Below are positions 17,083-27,900 of a stretch of 64,000 nucleotides of DNA, piece after piece. The DNA lies in the NCBI RefSeq assembly GCF_900176135.1, contig NZ_FWWW01000087.1:1-64000 (forward strand), in the 5' to 3' direction. The first letter of the stretch is position 1. Each line of letters begins with the position of its first letter. The notes below the pieces were generated by a model. It did not search any database. It was not told the DNA's origin and worked only from the letters and a program-made list of their open reading frames with translations. A program made the translations under genes and the position numbers. This stretch comes from Hymenobacter roseosalivarius DSM 11622 (GTDB lineage: Bacteria > Bacteroidota > Bacteroidia > Cytophagales > Hymenobacteraceae).

Positions 17083-18349
17083 CGAAACGATAGCCCCTTC
17101 AGCCCCGGCGGTGCTGCTGAAAAACGTGGAACAAGCCGCCCGCAACCTGCATGGCGTGATCTACGAAACGCTGTTGCAGCAGAATCTGGGCTTGTCGGCC
17201 GCCTACGACGCCACCATTTACCTCAAGCGGGAAGACTTGTAGGTGGTGCGCTCCTACAAGATTCGGGGCGCCTACAACAAAATTTCCATGCTAACGAGGG
17301 AGCAGGGCGCGCAAGATGTAGTGTGTGCCAGCGCCGGCAACCACGCCCAGGGCGTGGCCTACGCGTGCCAGCTGCTGGGACTGAAGGGCTATATTTTTAT
17401 GCCGGCCAATACGCCGGCCCAGAAGGTGAGCAAGGTGCGCCTGTTCGGCAAGGATCAGGTGGAGGTAATCCTGACCGACAACACCTTCGACGACACGTTT
17501 ACGGCCGCCAAGCACTTCTGCGACGAGCGGGGCAGCACCTTCGTTCACCCCTTCGACGACATGGCTATTGTGGAAGGACAGGCCACTGTGGGCCTGGAAA
17601 TTCTGCAGGCGTCGCCCGTGCCTATTGATTACTACTTTATGCCCATAGGGGGTGGAGGGCTGGCCTCAGGTGTGGGGGGCATTTTTCGGCAGTTGAGTCC
17701 GCATACCAAGCTCATTGGGGTGCAGCCGCTGGGGGCGCCTTCCATGCAGCAAGCCATTCAGGCCGGGCGGCGGCAGGCCCTGGAGCATATCGAAAGCTTC
17801 GTAGATGGCGCTGCGGTGAAGTGCCCCGGCGCGCTGACCTTTGAGCTGTGCCGCGAGCTGCTCGACGAGGTGGTGCTGGTGCCGGAAGGGCAGGTGTGCG
17901 AAGACTTGCTCAAAATGTATAATGAAGAAGGTATTGTGCTGGAGCCGGCCGGCACGCTAAGCATCTCGGCCCTGCGCCAATACGCCGATGAAATCAAAGG
18001 AAAAACGGTCGTGTGTGTGCTCAGCGGCAGCAACAACGACATCACCCGGATGGAGGATATCAAGGAGCGCGCCACGCGCCACCAGGGCCTGAAGCACTAC
18101 TTTATGGTCACCTTCAGCCAGCGCCCAGGGGCGCTCCGGCGCTTCGTAAACAACGTGCTCCATCCCGACGATGACATCATTCATTTCCAGTACATCAAGA
18201 AAAACAACAAGGAAAAAGGCCCTGTTTTCGTGGGTATTGAAGTAAAAAAGCCCCACGAAATTGAGGGTATCCAGTTTCGGATGGAGGCGGAAGGCTTCGC
18301 CTACGAATACCTCAATGGTAAGCAGGATTTCTTGAGCCTGCTGGTATAG
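17072..18349 (+). pseudogene. ilvA: Threonine dehydratase (deaminase) with in-frame TAG
   Basis: PLP enzyme making 2-oxobutyrate from threonine for isoleucine synthesis. The ATG at 17072 overlaps the ilvC stop. The frame runs 56 codons to TAG at 17240-17242 and then continues in the same frame, without further lesion, to 18349. The stop falls inside the cofactor-lysine motif, REDL-stop-VVRSYKIRGAYNK, where family members have Gln, so one C-to-T change of CAG explains it. The remainder is intact: SAGNHAQGVAYA, PIGGGGLASG and a C-terminal ACT-like domain (FSQRPGALRRFVN). A restart at GTG 17243 would leave out the N-terminal segment. Confidence 0.85.
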
Positions 18350-18386
18350 CCTTAAGCTAAACGGATTGCCTAAGTCTAAATGGACG

Positions 18387-18536
18387 TCATGCAGAGCGGC
18401 AGCGAAGCATCTCGCGTGCTGACGAATGAATAATAAAAGGCGGTCATGCTGAGCTCGTCGAAGCATCTCTCCCGCAGTGGTAACTAGATGGCACTGCGGG
18501 AGAGATGCTTCGACGAGCTCAGCATAGCTGCCTTTT
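18387..18536. repeat. REP-like unit plus long perfect hairpin of the same family
   Basis: One unit GTCATGCAGAGCGGCAGCGA at 18387, then a 102-nt hairpin at 18435-18536 with arms of about 45 nt (start AAAAGGCGGTCATGCTGAGC). The hairpin can also serve as the terminator of the ilv operon. Confidence 0.8.
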
Positions 18537-18610
18537 GAGGTAGTTTGATAGCATATTGTTAACATAAAATATACTCTATTTAAGCGTTAGCCTTCGTATT
18601 TAGTGGGCTT

Positions 18611-18640
18611 TTTATAAACTGACTATCAATAGTTTATAAA
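18611..18640. promoter_or_regulatory. Operator-like palindrome upstream of leuA
   Basis: Perfect inverted repeat TTTATAAACT / AGTTTATAAA with a 10-nt spacer, 5 nt before the conserved AAAGCCGC element of the leuA promoter module. It has the size and symmetry of a dimeric regulator site. Nothing as clear is seen before ilvE. Confidence 0.45.
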
Positions 18641-18644
18641 TTAA

Positions 18645-18716
18645 AAAGCCGCTATTGGAAATAGTAGGCTTATCGAAAATTCGTTTCTCTCCCTACGTTT
18701 TGCCGGTGTACTTGCG
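18645..18716 (+). promoter_or_regulatory. leuA promoter/regulatory module matching that of ilvE
   Basis: AAAGCCGC at 18645, ATTGGAAATAGT ending at 18665, 43 nt, then TACTTGCG at 18709-18716, 31 nt before the leuA ATG. Same elements and spacing as at 10571-10642. No leader peptide follows here. The rest of the 18350-18747 spacer is repeat sequence. Confidence 0.55.
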
Positions 18717-18747
18717 GGCAGCTATTCGCTAAAAGTACTCCGACTAT

Positions 18748-19914
18748 ATGGCAGCTGAGAAAATTCAAATCTTCGATACCACCCTGCGCGATGGCGAGCA
18801 AGTGCCGGGCTGCAAGCTAAACCGCGATGAGAAACTGATTATTGCCGAACAGCTCGAACGGCTGGGCGTCGATGTTATCGAGGCCGGATTTCCCGTTTCC
18901 AGCCCCGGCGACTTTGAGGCGGTACAAGCTATTGCGGCCCAGACCCGCGAGGCGACCGTCTGTGGCCTGACGCGGGCCGTGGAGAACGACATTCGGGTGG
19001 CGGCTGAGGCGCTGAAGCCGGCGCGCTATCCGCGGATTCATACCGGCATCGGAACCTCCGAGTCGCATATTCAGCACAAGCTGTGCAGCACCCAGGATAA
19101 AGTGCTGGAGCGCGCGGTGGCCGCCGTAAGGCTGGCCAAATCATTTGTGGAAGACGTGGAGTTTTACGCCGAGGACGCCGGCCGCACGGAAAACGCCTAC
19201 CTGGCCCGCGTCTGTGAAGCGGCCATTAAGGCTGGAGCCACCGTCCTGAATATTCCCGACACCACCGGCTATTGTCTGCCCGACGAGTACGGTGCCAAGA
19301 TTAAGTATCTGCGTGAGAATGTGCGCGGTATTGAAAGCGTCTGTTTGTCAACGCATTGCCACAACGATCTGGGGCTGGCAACTGCTAATTCTATTGCGGG
19401 TGTGCTCAACGGCGCCCGGCAGATTGAGTGCACCATCAACGGGGTAGGTGAGCGGGCCGGCAATACGGCGCTGGAAGAAGTTGTCATGATTTTGCGCCAG
19501 CATCCATACCTGCAGCTCGATACCAGCATTATCTCCCAGCGGTTGGCCGACACCTCGGCCCTGGTTTCGGCGATGATGGGGATGCCGGTGCAGCCCAATA
19601 AGGCTATCGTGGGGGCCAATGCCTTTTCCCATTCCAGCGGCATTCACCAGGATGGCGTGATTAAGCACCGCGCAACCTACGAAATCATTGATCCGTGCGT
19701 AGTGGGCGTGGCTGATTCGTCTATCGTGCTTACGGCCCGCTCGGGACGGGCGGCGCTGGCGTATCGCCTGCAAAAGTTAGGCTATGAATTTGACCGCCCG
19801 GCGCTCAATAAGGCCTACGCCTCATTCATGCACCTGGCTGATCGTAAGAAAGAAGTTGTGGACAGCGACTTACACTTATTAGTGGAACAGGAAAACCTGG
19901 TTACGGCCAATTAA
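18748..19914 (+). CDS. leuA: 2-isopropylmalate synthase, short form
   Basis: First committed enzyme of leucine synthesis (acetyl-CoA plus 2-oxoisovalerate). The catalytic TIM barrel is complete: [15 protein letters not shown], the substrate region [18 protein letters not shown] and NGVGERAGN, and SGIHQDGV. At 388 residues it lacks most of the C-terminal LeuA regulatory domain found in enzymes of 500 or more residues. This short form is usual in Cytophaga-Flavobacteria to my knowledge, so feedback by leucine may need another protein. One nt separates it from leuC. Confidence 0.9.
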   Translation: MAAEKIQIFDTTLRDGEQVPGCKLNRDEKLIIAEQLERLGVDVIEAGFPVSSPGDFEAVQAIAAQTREATVCGLTRAVENDIRVAAEALKPARYPRIHTGIGTSESHIQHKLCSTQDKVLERAVAAVRLAKSFVEDVEFYAEDAGRTENAYLARVCEAAIKAGATVLNIPDTTGYCLPDEYGAKIKYLRENVRGIESVCLSTHCHNDLGLATANSIAGVLNGARQIECTINGVGERAGNTALEEVVMILRQHPYLQLDTSIISQRLADTSALVSAMMGMPVQPNKAIVGANAFSHSSGIHQDGVIKHRATYEIIDPCVVGVADSSIVLTARSGRAALAYRLQKLGYEFDRPALNKAYASFMHLADRKKEVVDSDLHLLVEQENLVTAN

Positions 19915-19915
19915 C

Positions 19916-21310
19916 ATGGGCAAAACGCTAGTTGATAAAATCTGGGATGCTCATGTGGTGAAAGCCGTGGGGGGCAATTTGGAAGTGTTTTACATCGACC
20001 GTCACCTGATTCATGAGGTGACCAGCCCCCAGGCCTTCGACGAGCTGGCCGCCCGTGGCCTCACTTTGTACAACCCCGCCCAGATAGTTGCCACCGCCGA
20101 CCACAACGTACCCACGCGTAATCAGCACTTGCCCATTCAGGACCCCCTTTCGCGCTCCCAAGTTGATAAATTGACCGAAAACTGCGCTAGGCACGGGGTG
20201 GAGTTGTTTGGCTTAGGGCATGAATACCAGGGTATTGTGCATGTCATCGGACCTGAGTTGGGCATTACCCAGCCCGGTATGACTATCGTGTGCGGCGATA
20301 GCCACACTTCCACTCATGGCGCTTTTGGTGCCATTGCTTTTGGTATCGGTACGAGCCAAGTGACGCAGGTAATGGCCTCACAATGCTTGCTGATTAGTCG
20401 GCCCAAGCGCATGCGCATCACCGTGGAGAGGCAATTGCGGCGGGGTGTCACGGCCAAAGACTTGATTCTGCATGTGATAGCCCAACTTGGTACGGGTGGG
20501 GCCACGGGCTACTTCGTGGAATACGCGGGCAGCGCTATTCGGGCCCTGAGCATGGAGGGCCGCATGACGGTGTGCAACATGAGCATCGAGATGGGGGCCC
20601 GCGGCGGCCTTATCGCGCCTGATGTCACCACGTTTAGTTATCTAAAAGGCCGCCCTTATGCACCACAGGGCGAGCAGTGGGAGCAGGCCGTGGCTTACTG
20701 GCAAACCCTTTTTTCCGACGCTGATGCCGCCTTCGATACCGAGCTGCACTTCGACGCGGGGGGCATTTCGCCCATGATTACCTATGGTACGAACCCCGGT
20801 ATGGGCATGGTATTGAATGGCAGTATTCCGTTGCAGGTGCTGGAGAGCGAGACAGTCAGCTTCAATAAGTCATTGCAATACATGGGGTTTGCGCCCGGCG
20901 AATCCTTATTGGGCAAGCAGATTAATTACGTGTTTATCGGCAGCTGTACTAACTCGCGCATCGAGGATTTACGCGCCGTGGCGGCCTACGTGAAGGGTAA
21001 GCACAAGGCCGCGCATGTGGAGGCCATCATCGTTCCGGGCTCCAAACAGGTAGAAAAGCAGGCCATTGCCGAAGGCTTGGACCAGGTGTTGACGGCCGCC
21101 GGCTTCGAGTTGCGTGAGCCTGGTTGCAGCGCCTGTCTGGCCATGAACGATGACAAGATTCCGGCCGGCGCTTACTGCGTTTCCACCTCCAACCGCAACT
21201 TCGAAGGACGCCAAGGCCCTGGCGCCCGCACCCTGCTGGCTAGTCCGCTAGTGGCGGCTATTACCGCCGTGGAGGGCCGCATCGTGGACATTACCAAGTA
21301 CTTAAACTAG
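19916..21310 (+). CDS. leuC: 3-isopropylmalate dehydratase, large subunit
   Basis: Aconitase-family isomerase of leucine synthesis, 464 residues. It holds the 4Fe-4S cluster with Cys in [13 protein letters not shown] and in [10 protein letters not shown], plus [14 protein letters not shown] and the N-terminal [13 protein letters not shown]. Acts with LeuD, encoded 9 nt downstream. Confidence 0.95.
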   Translation: MGKTLVDKIWDAHVVKAVGGNLEVFYIDRHLIHEVTSPQAFDELAARGLTLYNPAQIVATADHNVPTRNQHLPIQDPLSRSQVDKLTENCARHGVELFGLGHEYQGIVHVIGPELGITQPGMTIVCGDSHTSTHGAFGAIAFGIGTSQVTQVMASQCLLISRPKRMRITVERQLRRGVTAKDLILHVIAQLGTGGATGYFVEYAGSAIRALSMEGRMTVCNMSIEMGARGGLIAPDVTTFSYLKGRPYAPQGEQWEQAVAYWQTLFSDADAAFDTELHFDAGGISPMITYGTNPGMGMVLNGSIPLQVLESETVSFNKSLQYMGFAPGESLLGKQINYVFIGSCTNSRIEDLRAVAAYVKGKHKAAHVEAIIVPGSKQVEKQAIAEGLDQVLTAAGFELREPGCSACLAMNDDKIPAGAYCVSTSNRNFEGRQGPGARTLLASPLVAAITAVEGRIVDITKYLN

Positions 21311-21319
21311 GCTGCGCTC

Positions 21320-21916
21320 ATGGAAAAGTTTCAAACGCTCCGCTCAACGGCCGTGCCGCTGCCCATCGAAAATATCGATACGGACCAGATTATTCCCGCC
21401 CGTTTTCTGAAGGCGACTACCCGCGAAGGTTTCGGCGCTAATCTGTTCAGCGACTGGCGCTACACGGCTGATGGTCAGCCTAAGGAGAGCTTCGTGCTGA
21501 ACGATGCGCGCTATGGGGGAAAAATTCTGCTGGGGGGCAAAAACTTTGGCTGCGGCTCCAGCCGCGAGCACGCCGCCTGGGCGCTCTATGACGCTGGTTT
21601 CAAGGTTGTCATTTCCAGCTACTTCGCTGATATTTTTCGCGGCAATGCTTTGAATACCGGATTGTTGCCCCTGCAAGTGTCGGATGAAATTCTGCAACGG
21701 CTTTTCGCGCAGGTAGAGCTGGACCCGCAGACGCAGCTGGTGGTTGACCTGCCCACGCAGACGCTGACGGTGCCCGTCTGGGAAGAAAGTATCGGCTTCG
21801 ACTTAGACCCTTACAAAAAAGAATGCCTCATCAATGGGTACGACGACATTGATTTTCTCTTAAACCAAAAAGCGGCTATTGCCGCCTACGAACAGCAGCG
21901 ACCATGGGCATATTAA
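21320..21916 (+). CDS. leuD: 3-isopropylmalate dehydratase, small subunit
   Basis: Swivel-domain subunit that completes the LeuC active site. 198 residues with [14 protein letters not shown] and the substrate-binding [18 protein letters not shown]. Its 3' end overlaps the leuB start by 13 nt, so the two are translationally coupled. Confidence 0.95.
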   Translation: MEKFQTLRSTAVPLPIENIDTDQIIPARFLKATTREGFGANLFSDWRYTADGQPKESFVLNDARYGGKILLGGKNFGCGSSREHAAWALYDAGFKVVISSYFADIFRGNALNTGLLPLQVSDEILQRLFAQVELDPQTQLVVDLPTQTLTVPVWEESIGFDLDPYKKECLINGYDDIDFLLNQKAAIAAYEQQRPWAY

Positions 21917-23025
21917 GAAAGCGAGTTGTAGTACTGGGTGGCGATGGTATCGGCCCGGAAGTGTGTCAGGAGGGCGTGCGGGTGCTGAAAGCCGTGGCCG
22001 AGCGCTTTGGCCACGAATTCATTTTCGACCACCAGCTCATGGGCGCGTGCGCCATTGACGCTACCGGCGACCCGCTGCCCGAAAAAACCCTGGCTGCCTG
22101 TTGGCAGGCCGATGCAGTCCTGCTTGGGGCCATTGGCGACCCGAAGTACGACAACAACCCCGCCGCCAAAGTGCGGCCTGAGCAAGGCCTGTTGAAGCTG
22201 CGCAAGTCGCTGGGGCTCTACGCCAATATTCGGCCCGTCACGGCCTACGACCGGCTGCTGGAGCATTCGCCCCTCAAGAAAGACCGCATCCAGGGCGTCG
22301 ATATGCTCATTTTTCGGGAGCTGACGGGGGGCATTTATTTTGGCGAAAAAGGCCGTACCGGAGACGGAGCTGCTTTTGATCAGTGCACTTATACTCGGGA
22401 GGAAATTGCCCGCGTTGCCCACCGCGCTTTTCACGCCGCCGAAAACCGCCGCCAGAAGCTGACACTGGTGGATAAAGCCAACGTGCTGGAAACGTCGCGC
22501 TTGTGGCGCGAAGTAGTGCAGGAAATTGCCCCCCAATACCCCGGTGTGGTCGTCGATTACCTGTTCGTGGACAACGCCGCCATGCAGCTTATCCTCAACC
22601 CACGGCAGTTTGATGTGCTGTTGACGGAGAATATGTTCGGCGACATCCTCTCCGACGAAGCCTCCGTAATTGCCGGTTCGCTGGGCTTATTGCCCTCCGC
22701 TTCCGTCGGCGACCAGATTGCTCTGTTTGAGCCAATTCACGGCTCTTTCCCACAAGCCAAAGGCAAAGGCATCGCCAACCCCATTGCCACCATCTTATCC
22801 GCTGCTATGTTGCTGGAGCACTTTGGCTTACAAGCCGAAGCGGACTGCGTGAAAGAAGCCGTAGATAATGCCCTGGAAAGGGGAGTGCTCACGCCTGAAC
22901 TGACTTCCGGCGTGCCGTACACCACCGAGCAAGTAGGTAGCTTCATTGCCTATGGCGTCCTGGATTTGCAGGATTGCCAGCTGCACCGAAGCAATATTGA
23001 GGTTGGGTTGAGTACGATTATTTAA
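21904..23025 (+). CDS. leuB: 3-isopropylmalate dehydrogenase
   Basis: NAD-dependent decarboxylating dehydrogenase of leucine synthesis, 373 residues. Family motifs: [37 protein letters not shown] and the metal-binding [12 protein letters not shown]. Last gene of the leu cluster. A large inverted repeat starts 8 nt after the stop and separates it from the convergent glt genes. Confidence 0.95.
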   Translation: MGILRKRVVVLGGDGIGPEVCQEGVRVLKAVAERFGHEFIFDHQLMGACAIDATGDPLPEKTLAACWQADAVLLGAIGDPKYDNNPAAKVRPEQGLLKLRKSLGLYANIRPVTAYDRLLEHSPLKKDRIQGVDMLIFRELTGGIYFGEKGRTGDGAAFDQCTYTREEIARVAHRAFHAAENRRQKLTLVDKANVLETSRLWREVVQEIAPQYPGVVVDYLFVDNAAMQLILNPRQFDVLLTENMFGDILSDEASVIAGSLGLLPSASVGDQIALFEPIHGSFPQAKGKGIANPIATILSAAMLLEHFGLQAEADCVKEAVDNALERGVLTPELTSGVPYTTEQVGSFIAYGVLDLQDCQLHRSNIEVGLSTII

Positions 23026-23032
23026 TCTGCAA

Positions 23033-23266
23033 AAAAGCCCCCCAGCCATTATAAAACAGCCAGAGCCTATCATAGCCGCGTAGCGGCGACAGATTTGTAG
23101 AATCTGGATTACCAGGCAGACAAAGCCGCATAGCGGCGGTAGAATTGTCCAACGATTCTGCCGCCGCTATGCGGCTTTGGTCGTTTTATTTCTACTTTCT
23201 ACAAACCTATCGCCGCTACGCGGCTATGATAGGCTCTGGCTGTTTTATAATGGCTGGGGGGCTTTT
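23033..23266. repeat. Nested inverted repeat between convergent leu and glt operons
   Basis: Outer arms of 57 nt, perfect, at 23033-23089 and 23210-23266, ending in AAAAGCCCCCC / GGGGGGCTTTT. Inside lies a second hairpin of about 24-nt arms (AAAGCCGCATAGCGGCGG, about 23122-23184) that repeats the GCCGC-TAGCGGCG core of the outer arms. Can act as a two-way terminator. Its structure looks like a composite REP/MITE-like element. Confidence 0.85.
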
Positions 23267-23299
23267 CGTATCCAGATTGACATTACGGCCGCTCATATC

Positions 23300-24769
23300 T
23301 TAGGCAAACATTGCCACGGCATTCTTGCTGGATAACGACGTTTTGCCCAGCAAAAACACGTCTACCTGTCGCGCCGCTTCCCGGCCTTCCGAAATAGCCC
23401 AGACTACCAGTGACTGGCCGCGGCGCATGTCACCGGCCACAAACACATTCGGTAGGCTGGTGCGATACGTATCGTCGGGGGCGAGCACGTTGCCCCGGTC
23501 GTCCAGTTGCACGCCTAGCTGCTCCAATAAGCCTTTGAATTGAGGCGAGACGAAGCCCAGGGCTGGCAGAACCATGTCGCAAGGGATTTCGCGCTCAGAG
23601 CCTTCTATTTCCTGAAAGGCGACGCGACGGCCGAGTACATCGGTTTCCCAGGTTACGTCGGTAACCGGCACGGCCCGTAAGCGGCCTTCATCGTCGCCCA
23701 GGAAGGCCTTCGTATGGATGCCCCAGTAGCGGTGACAGCCTTCCTCGTGGGAAGTGCTGGTGCGGAAAATAGTGGGGTAGCTGGGCCAGGGCGCGTGCAC
23801 GGGGCGGTCGGAGGAGGGCTCGTGCATCAGGGCAAATTGGGTAACGGAGCGAGCCTGCTGTCGGTTAGCCGTGCCCACGCAGTCGGAGCCCGTGTCGCCA
23901 CTGCCAATCACAACTACTTGACAATCAGTGGCAAGAATGGGCTCATCCGTGATAGGCAGCTCGCTCACCCGACGATTGTGCTGGGTCAGGTAGTCCATGG
24001 CAAAGTGAATCCCGGCCAACTCGCGGCCTGGAATGGGTAAGTCGCGGGGCATGAGGGCACCGCCGGCCAGCACTACCGCGTCGAAGGTGCGCGTAAGCTC
24101 AGCGGCTGGCAGGTCTTTGCCGATTTCGATGTTGCAGCGAAACACGATGCCATCTTCCTCCAGCAGCTTGATGCGACGATCAATCACCCATTTGTCCAGC
24201 TTAAAATCGGGAATGCCGTAGCGTAAAAGCCCCCCAGGCCGGTCGTCGCGCTCGAATACGGTCACGGAATGACCAGCTTTGGCTAATTGCGCCGCTGCTG
24301 CCAAACCCGCCGGCCCCGAACCAACTACCGCTACTGTTTTACCCGACTTCAGGATGGGCGCTGTTGGCCTCACGTAGCCTTTGCTAAAAGCAATTTCAAT
24401 AATATGCTTCTCGATTTCCTCAATGGCAACGGGTGCGCGGTTAATGCTCAACACACAAGCCGATTCGCACGGCGCGGGGCAGATGCGGCCCGTGAATTCG
24501 GGAAAATTATTGGTAGAAGACAGAATCTGATACGCTTGCTCCCAATCCTGCTGATGCACCGCGTCGTTGAATTCGGGGATGATATTGCCCAGCGGACAGC
24601 CCGCGTGACAAAACGGAATACCACAATCCATGCACCGCGCCGCCTGCTGATTTAGCTCTTCATCAGAATACATTCCGACAAATTCCTGATTATGCGTTAC
24701 TCGCTCCTGAGGCGCTGCCTTGTGTGGCAATTCCCGCTCAAATTCCTTGAATCCTGTGATGTGCGCCAT
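23300..24769 (-). CDS. gltD: Glutamate synthase, small (beta) subunit
   Basis: FAD/NADPH-binding subunit that feeds electrons to GltB. 489 residues with N-terminal Fe-S cysteines (CMDCGIPFCHAGCPLGN, CPAPCESACV), an FAD Rossmann motif GSGPAGLAAAAQLAKAG, RPGGLLRYGIPDFKL and an NADPH site GSGDTGSDCVGTA. It lies downstream of gltB with about 200 nt of hairpin-forming spacer, so expression may depend on read-through or a separate promoter. Confidence 0.94.
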   Translation of the reverse strand: MAHITGFKEFERELPHKAAPQERVTHNQEFVGMYSDEELNQQAARCMDCGIPFCHAGCPLGNIIPEFNDAVHQQDWEQAYQILSSTNNFPEFTGRICPAPCESACVLSINRAPVAIEEIEKHIIEIAFSKGYVRPTAPILKSGKTVAVVGSGPAGLAAAAQLAKAGHSVTVFERDDRPGGLLRYGIPDFKLDKWVIDRRIKLLEEDGIVFRCNIEIGKDLPAAELTRTFDAVVLAGGALMPRDLPIPGRELAGIHFAMDYLTQHNRRVSELPITDEPILATDCQVVVIGSGDTGSDCVGTANRQQARSVTQFALMHEPSSDRPVHAPWPSYPTIFRTSTSHEEGCHRYWGIHTKAFLGDDEGRLRAVPVTDVTWETDVLGRRVAFQEIEGSEREIPCDMVLPALGFVSPQFKGLLEQLGVQLDDRGNVLAPDDTYRTSLPNVFVAGDMRRGQSLVVWAISEGREAARQVDVFLLGKTSLSSKNAVAMFA

Positions 24770-24832
24770 CGGAAGATAGTTATGTAGAGACGCGACACTT
24801 CGCGTCTTAGCGTTGCTGACGTTGTTTACTTG

Positions 24833-24915
24833 GTCATCCTGAGCTTGCGAAGGACCTTATGCCCGTTGCACTATTTGCGCTAGTGTTATAAGGTCCTTCG
24901 CAAGCTCAGGATGAC
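24833..24915. repeat. Inverted repeat in the gltB-gltD spacer
   Basis: Perfect 28-nt arms at 24833-24860 and 24888-24915 (start GTCATCCTGAGCTTGCGAAG). It is a variant of the GTCATGCNGAGC family. Flanked by GTAGAGACGCG / GTCTCTAC fragments of another intergenic repeat. Confidence 0.8.
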
Positions 24916-24972
24916 AGATATTTGCCATGACTGGCGCTGTATCGTTCAACGCCGAGACACAAATATGTGTCT

Positions 24973-27900
24973 CTACACCGTGGCGTACTGCGCTTTTTGC
25001 AGCACCTTCTTGTATTCGGAGGGAAATACCTTGATGAACTTGCCTGCTTCCTCCGCCCAGCTATCCAGCAGGTAAGCAGCTAGTTGGCTGTGGGTGAGCT
25101 GTACGTGCTTGCGCAGCAGCGCCTGTATCTGATCCTCATCGTCCGCATCTAAGGGGTCCAGCTCCACCATTTCGCGGTTGCAGTTGTCGGGGAAGCTGCC
25201 GTCGGGGTCGTAGATCCAGGCCACGCCCCCGCTCATGCCGGCGGCGAAGTTGCGGCCGGTGCGGCCCAGAATAAGGGCGCGGCCGCCCGTCATATACTCG
25301 CAGCCGTGGTCGCCCACGCCTTCCACTACCGCCGTGGCGCCGGAATTGCGCACCGCAAACCGCTCCCCAGCCTGGCCCCGCACAAACAGCTCCCCGGAAG
25401 TAGCGCCGTAGAGGGCCACGTTGCCGATGATGATGTTTTGCTCGGGTACAAAGTGGCTATTAGCGGAGGGGAGAATGACCAGCTGAGCCCCCGAAAGACC
25501 TTTACCGACGTAGTCGTTGGCCTCGCCTTCGAGCGTAAGCGACAAGCCGCGCACGCTGAACGCCCCAAAGCTCTGCCCGGCCGAGCCGCTAAAGTGAAAG
25601 TTAATCGTGTTATCCGGCAGGTCCGCGGCGTGGTAGCGCTTGGTTATTTCGTTGGAAAGCAGCGTGCCGATGGTCCGGTCGATGTTGCGCACCGCGAAGG
25701 ACGCGAAAACAGGAATGCGCTTGTCCAGCGCCGATCTGGCCTGCTGAAGCAGCTGCCAGTCGAGAATGTTATCCAGCCCATGATCCTGAGTTTCGCTGTT
25801 GTACAACGTGCCCCCCGAAGGGTTGGCGGCTGGGTGAAGCAGGCCACTGAGGTCCAGGGTACGGGCCTTCCAATGGCTGATTTCGCGCACCTTCAGAAAT
25901 TGGGTCCGGCCCACCATCTCATTCACGGTCTGGAAGCCTAGCTCCGCCATGATTTCGCGCAGCTCTTCGGCCAGAAAGCGGAACAGGTTCACAATGTGCT
26001 CCGGCTGACCCGTGAACAGCTTGCGCAGCTCCGGGTCCTGGGTAGCCACGCCCACGGGGCAGGTGTTCAGGTGGCATTTGCGCATCAGCACGCAGCCACC
26101 CGCAATCAGAGCGGCCGTGGCAACGCCCCATTCTTCGGCACCAAGCAAGGCGGCAATTGCCAGGTCGCGGCCGGTTTTGAGCTGGCCATCGGCTTGCAGC
26201 ACCACGCGGCTGCGGAGCTGGTTGCGCAACAACGTTTGGTGAGCTTCCGCCAGACCTAATTCCCAGGGCAAGCCGGCGTGCTTAATGGAGCTCATGGGCG
26301 AAGCGCCGGTGCCGCCGTCGTAGCCGGCAATCAGAATCACGTCAGCATGAGCCTTGGCGACGCCGGCCGCAATGGTGCCCACGCCCGCCTTCGACACCAG
26401 CTTCACGTTGATGCGGGCGGCGCGGTTGGCGTTTTTTAGATCAAAGATGAGCTGGGCTAAATCTTCGATGGAATAGATATCGTGATGGGGCGGAGGCGAA
26501 ATCAGGCCCACGCCAGGTGTCGCGTGGCGAACCCGCGCTATCCACTCATCTGCCTTATGGCCAGGAAGTTGTCCGCCCTCACCGGGTTTTGCCCCCTGGG
26601 CCATTTTGATTTGCAGCTCGTCGGCGTTGGTGAGGTAATGGGCCGTGACGCCGAAGCGGGCTGAGGTAATCTGCTTGATGCCGGAGCGCATGGAGTCGCC
26701 GTTGGGCAGTGCCTCGTAGCGCATCGGGTCTTCGCCGCCTTCGCCCGTGTTGCTCTTGGCCCCAATGCGGTTCATGGCAATGGCCAAAGTGCTGTGTGCC
26801 TCGTGCGAAATGGAGCCAAACGACATGGCCCCGGTGGCAAAGCGCCGCATGATGTCTTCGGCAGGTTCTACCTCCTCCAAAGAAATAGGTTCGCGGTGGT
26901 GGGCAAAATCCAGCAGGCCCCGGATGCTGAACAGCCGCTCGGTTTGCTCATTGAGCAGACGGGCGTAGCGCTGGTAGGTCGCGTAGTTGTTGGTACGGGT
27001 GGCGTGCTGAAGCAGGTGGACGGTTTCGGGGTTGAACATGTGCGCTTCGCCCCGCCGCCACTGGTACACGCCCCCATCGGGCAGTAGCTGTTGCTCTTCG
27101 GGCGTGGTGCTTTTGAAGCCCTGAAAGTGCTTGTAGAGGGTTTCGCGGGCTATTTCATCGAAGCCCAGCCCGCCGATGCGCGTGACGGCCCCCGTGAAAC
27201 AGTGGTCAACTACCTCCTGATTAATACCCAGAATCTCAAACACCTGCGCGCCGTGGTAGGACTGCAAAGTCGAGATTCCCATCTTGGAGAAAATCTTCAG
27301 CAAGCCATCACACACGGCCTTTACGTAGTTTTTGACCAGCTGCGGATGATCTCCCGCCGAGTCAAATTGCCCCCCAGCCTGCATGGTTTGGATGGTGGAA
27401 AGGGCCAGATACGGATTGATCGCCGTGGCCCCAAACGCCAGCAGACAAGCAAAGTGATGCACTTCCCACACGTCGCCTGCCTCCACCACCAGTCCCACCA
27501 AGCCCCGATACCCTTTGCGGATAAGGTGGTGATGCACCGCCGAAACCGCTAGTAAAGAAGGTATAGGTGCGTGCTCGGAATCCAGGGCGCGGTCGGAGAG
27601 AATAAGCACCTCAAACCCGTCGCTCACCGCGTCTTCCGCGTAGCGGCACAGTCGATCGACGCCATTTTGCAAGGAGCCGGGCTTGCCATCGGCCTTGAAG
27701 TAGCTCATCAGCGTCTTGGCATGAAACAGGCCCGTATCGATGCTGCGCAGCTTTTCCAGCTCGTGGTTGGTCAGCACCGGCTGGCGCAGGGCCACGCAGT
27801 GGCAGTGCATTTTGTCCTCGTCGAGGATGTTGCCGTTGTTGCCGATGAAGGTGGCCAGACTCATCACCAGCCGCTCCCGAATCGGGTCGATGGGCGGGTT

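Noticed and set aside
17240-17242. TAG in ilvA read as pyrrolysine or by regulated read-through
   Set aside because: The position is an ordinary Gln in the family and no associated structure or machinery is seen; a point mutation is simpler.
16091-18536. Regular repeats as a CRISPR array
   Set aside because: Units are few, irregularly spaced, inverted relative to each other and without uniform spacers or cas genes.
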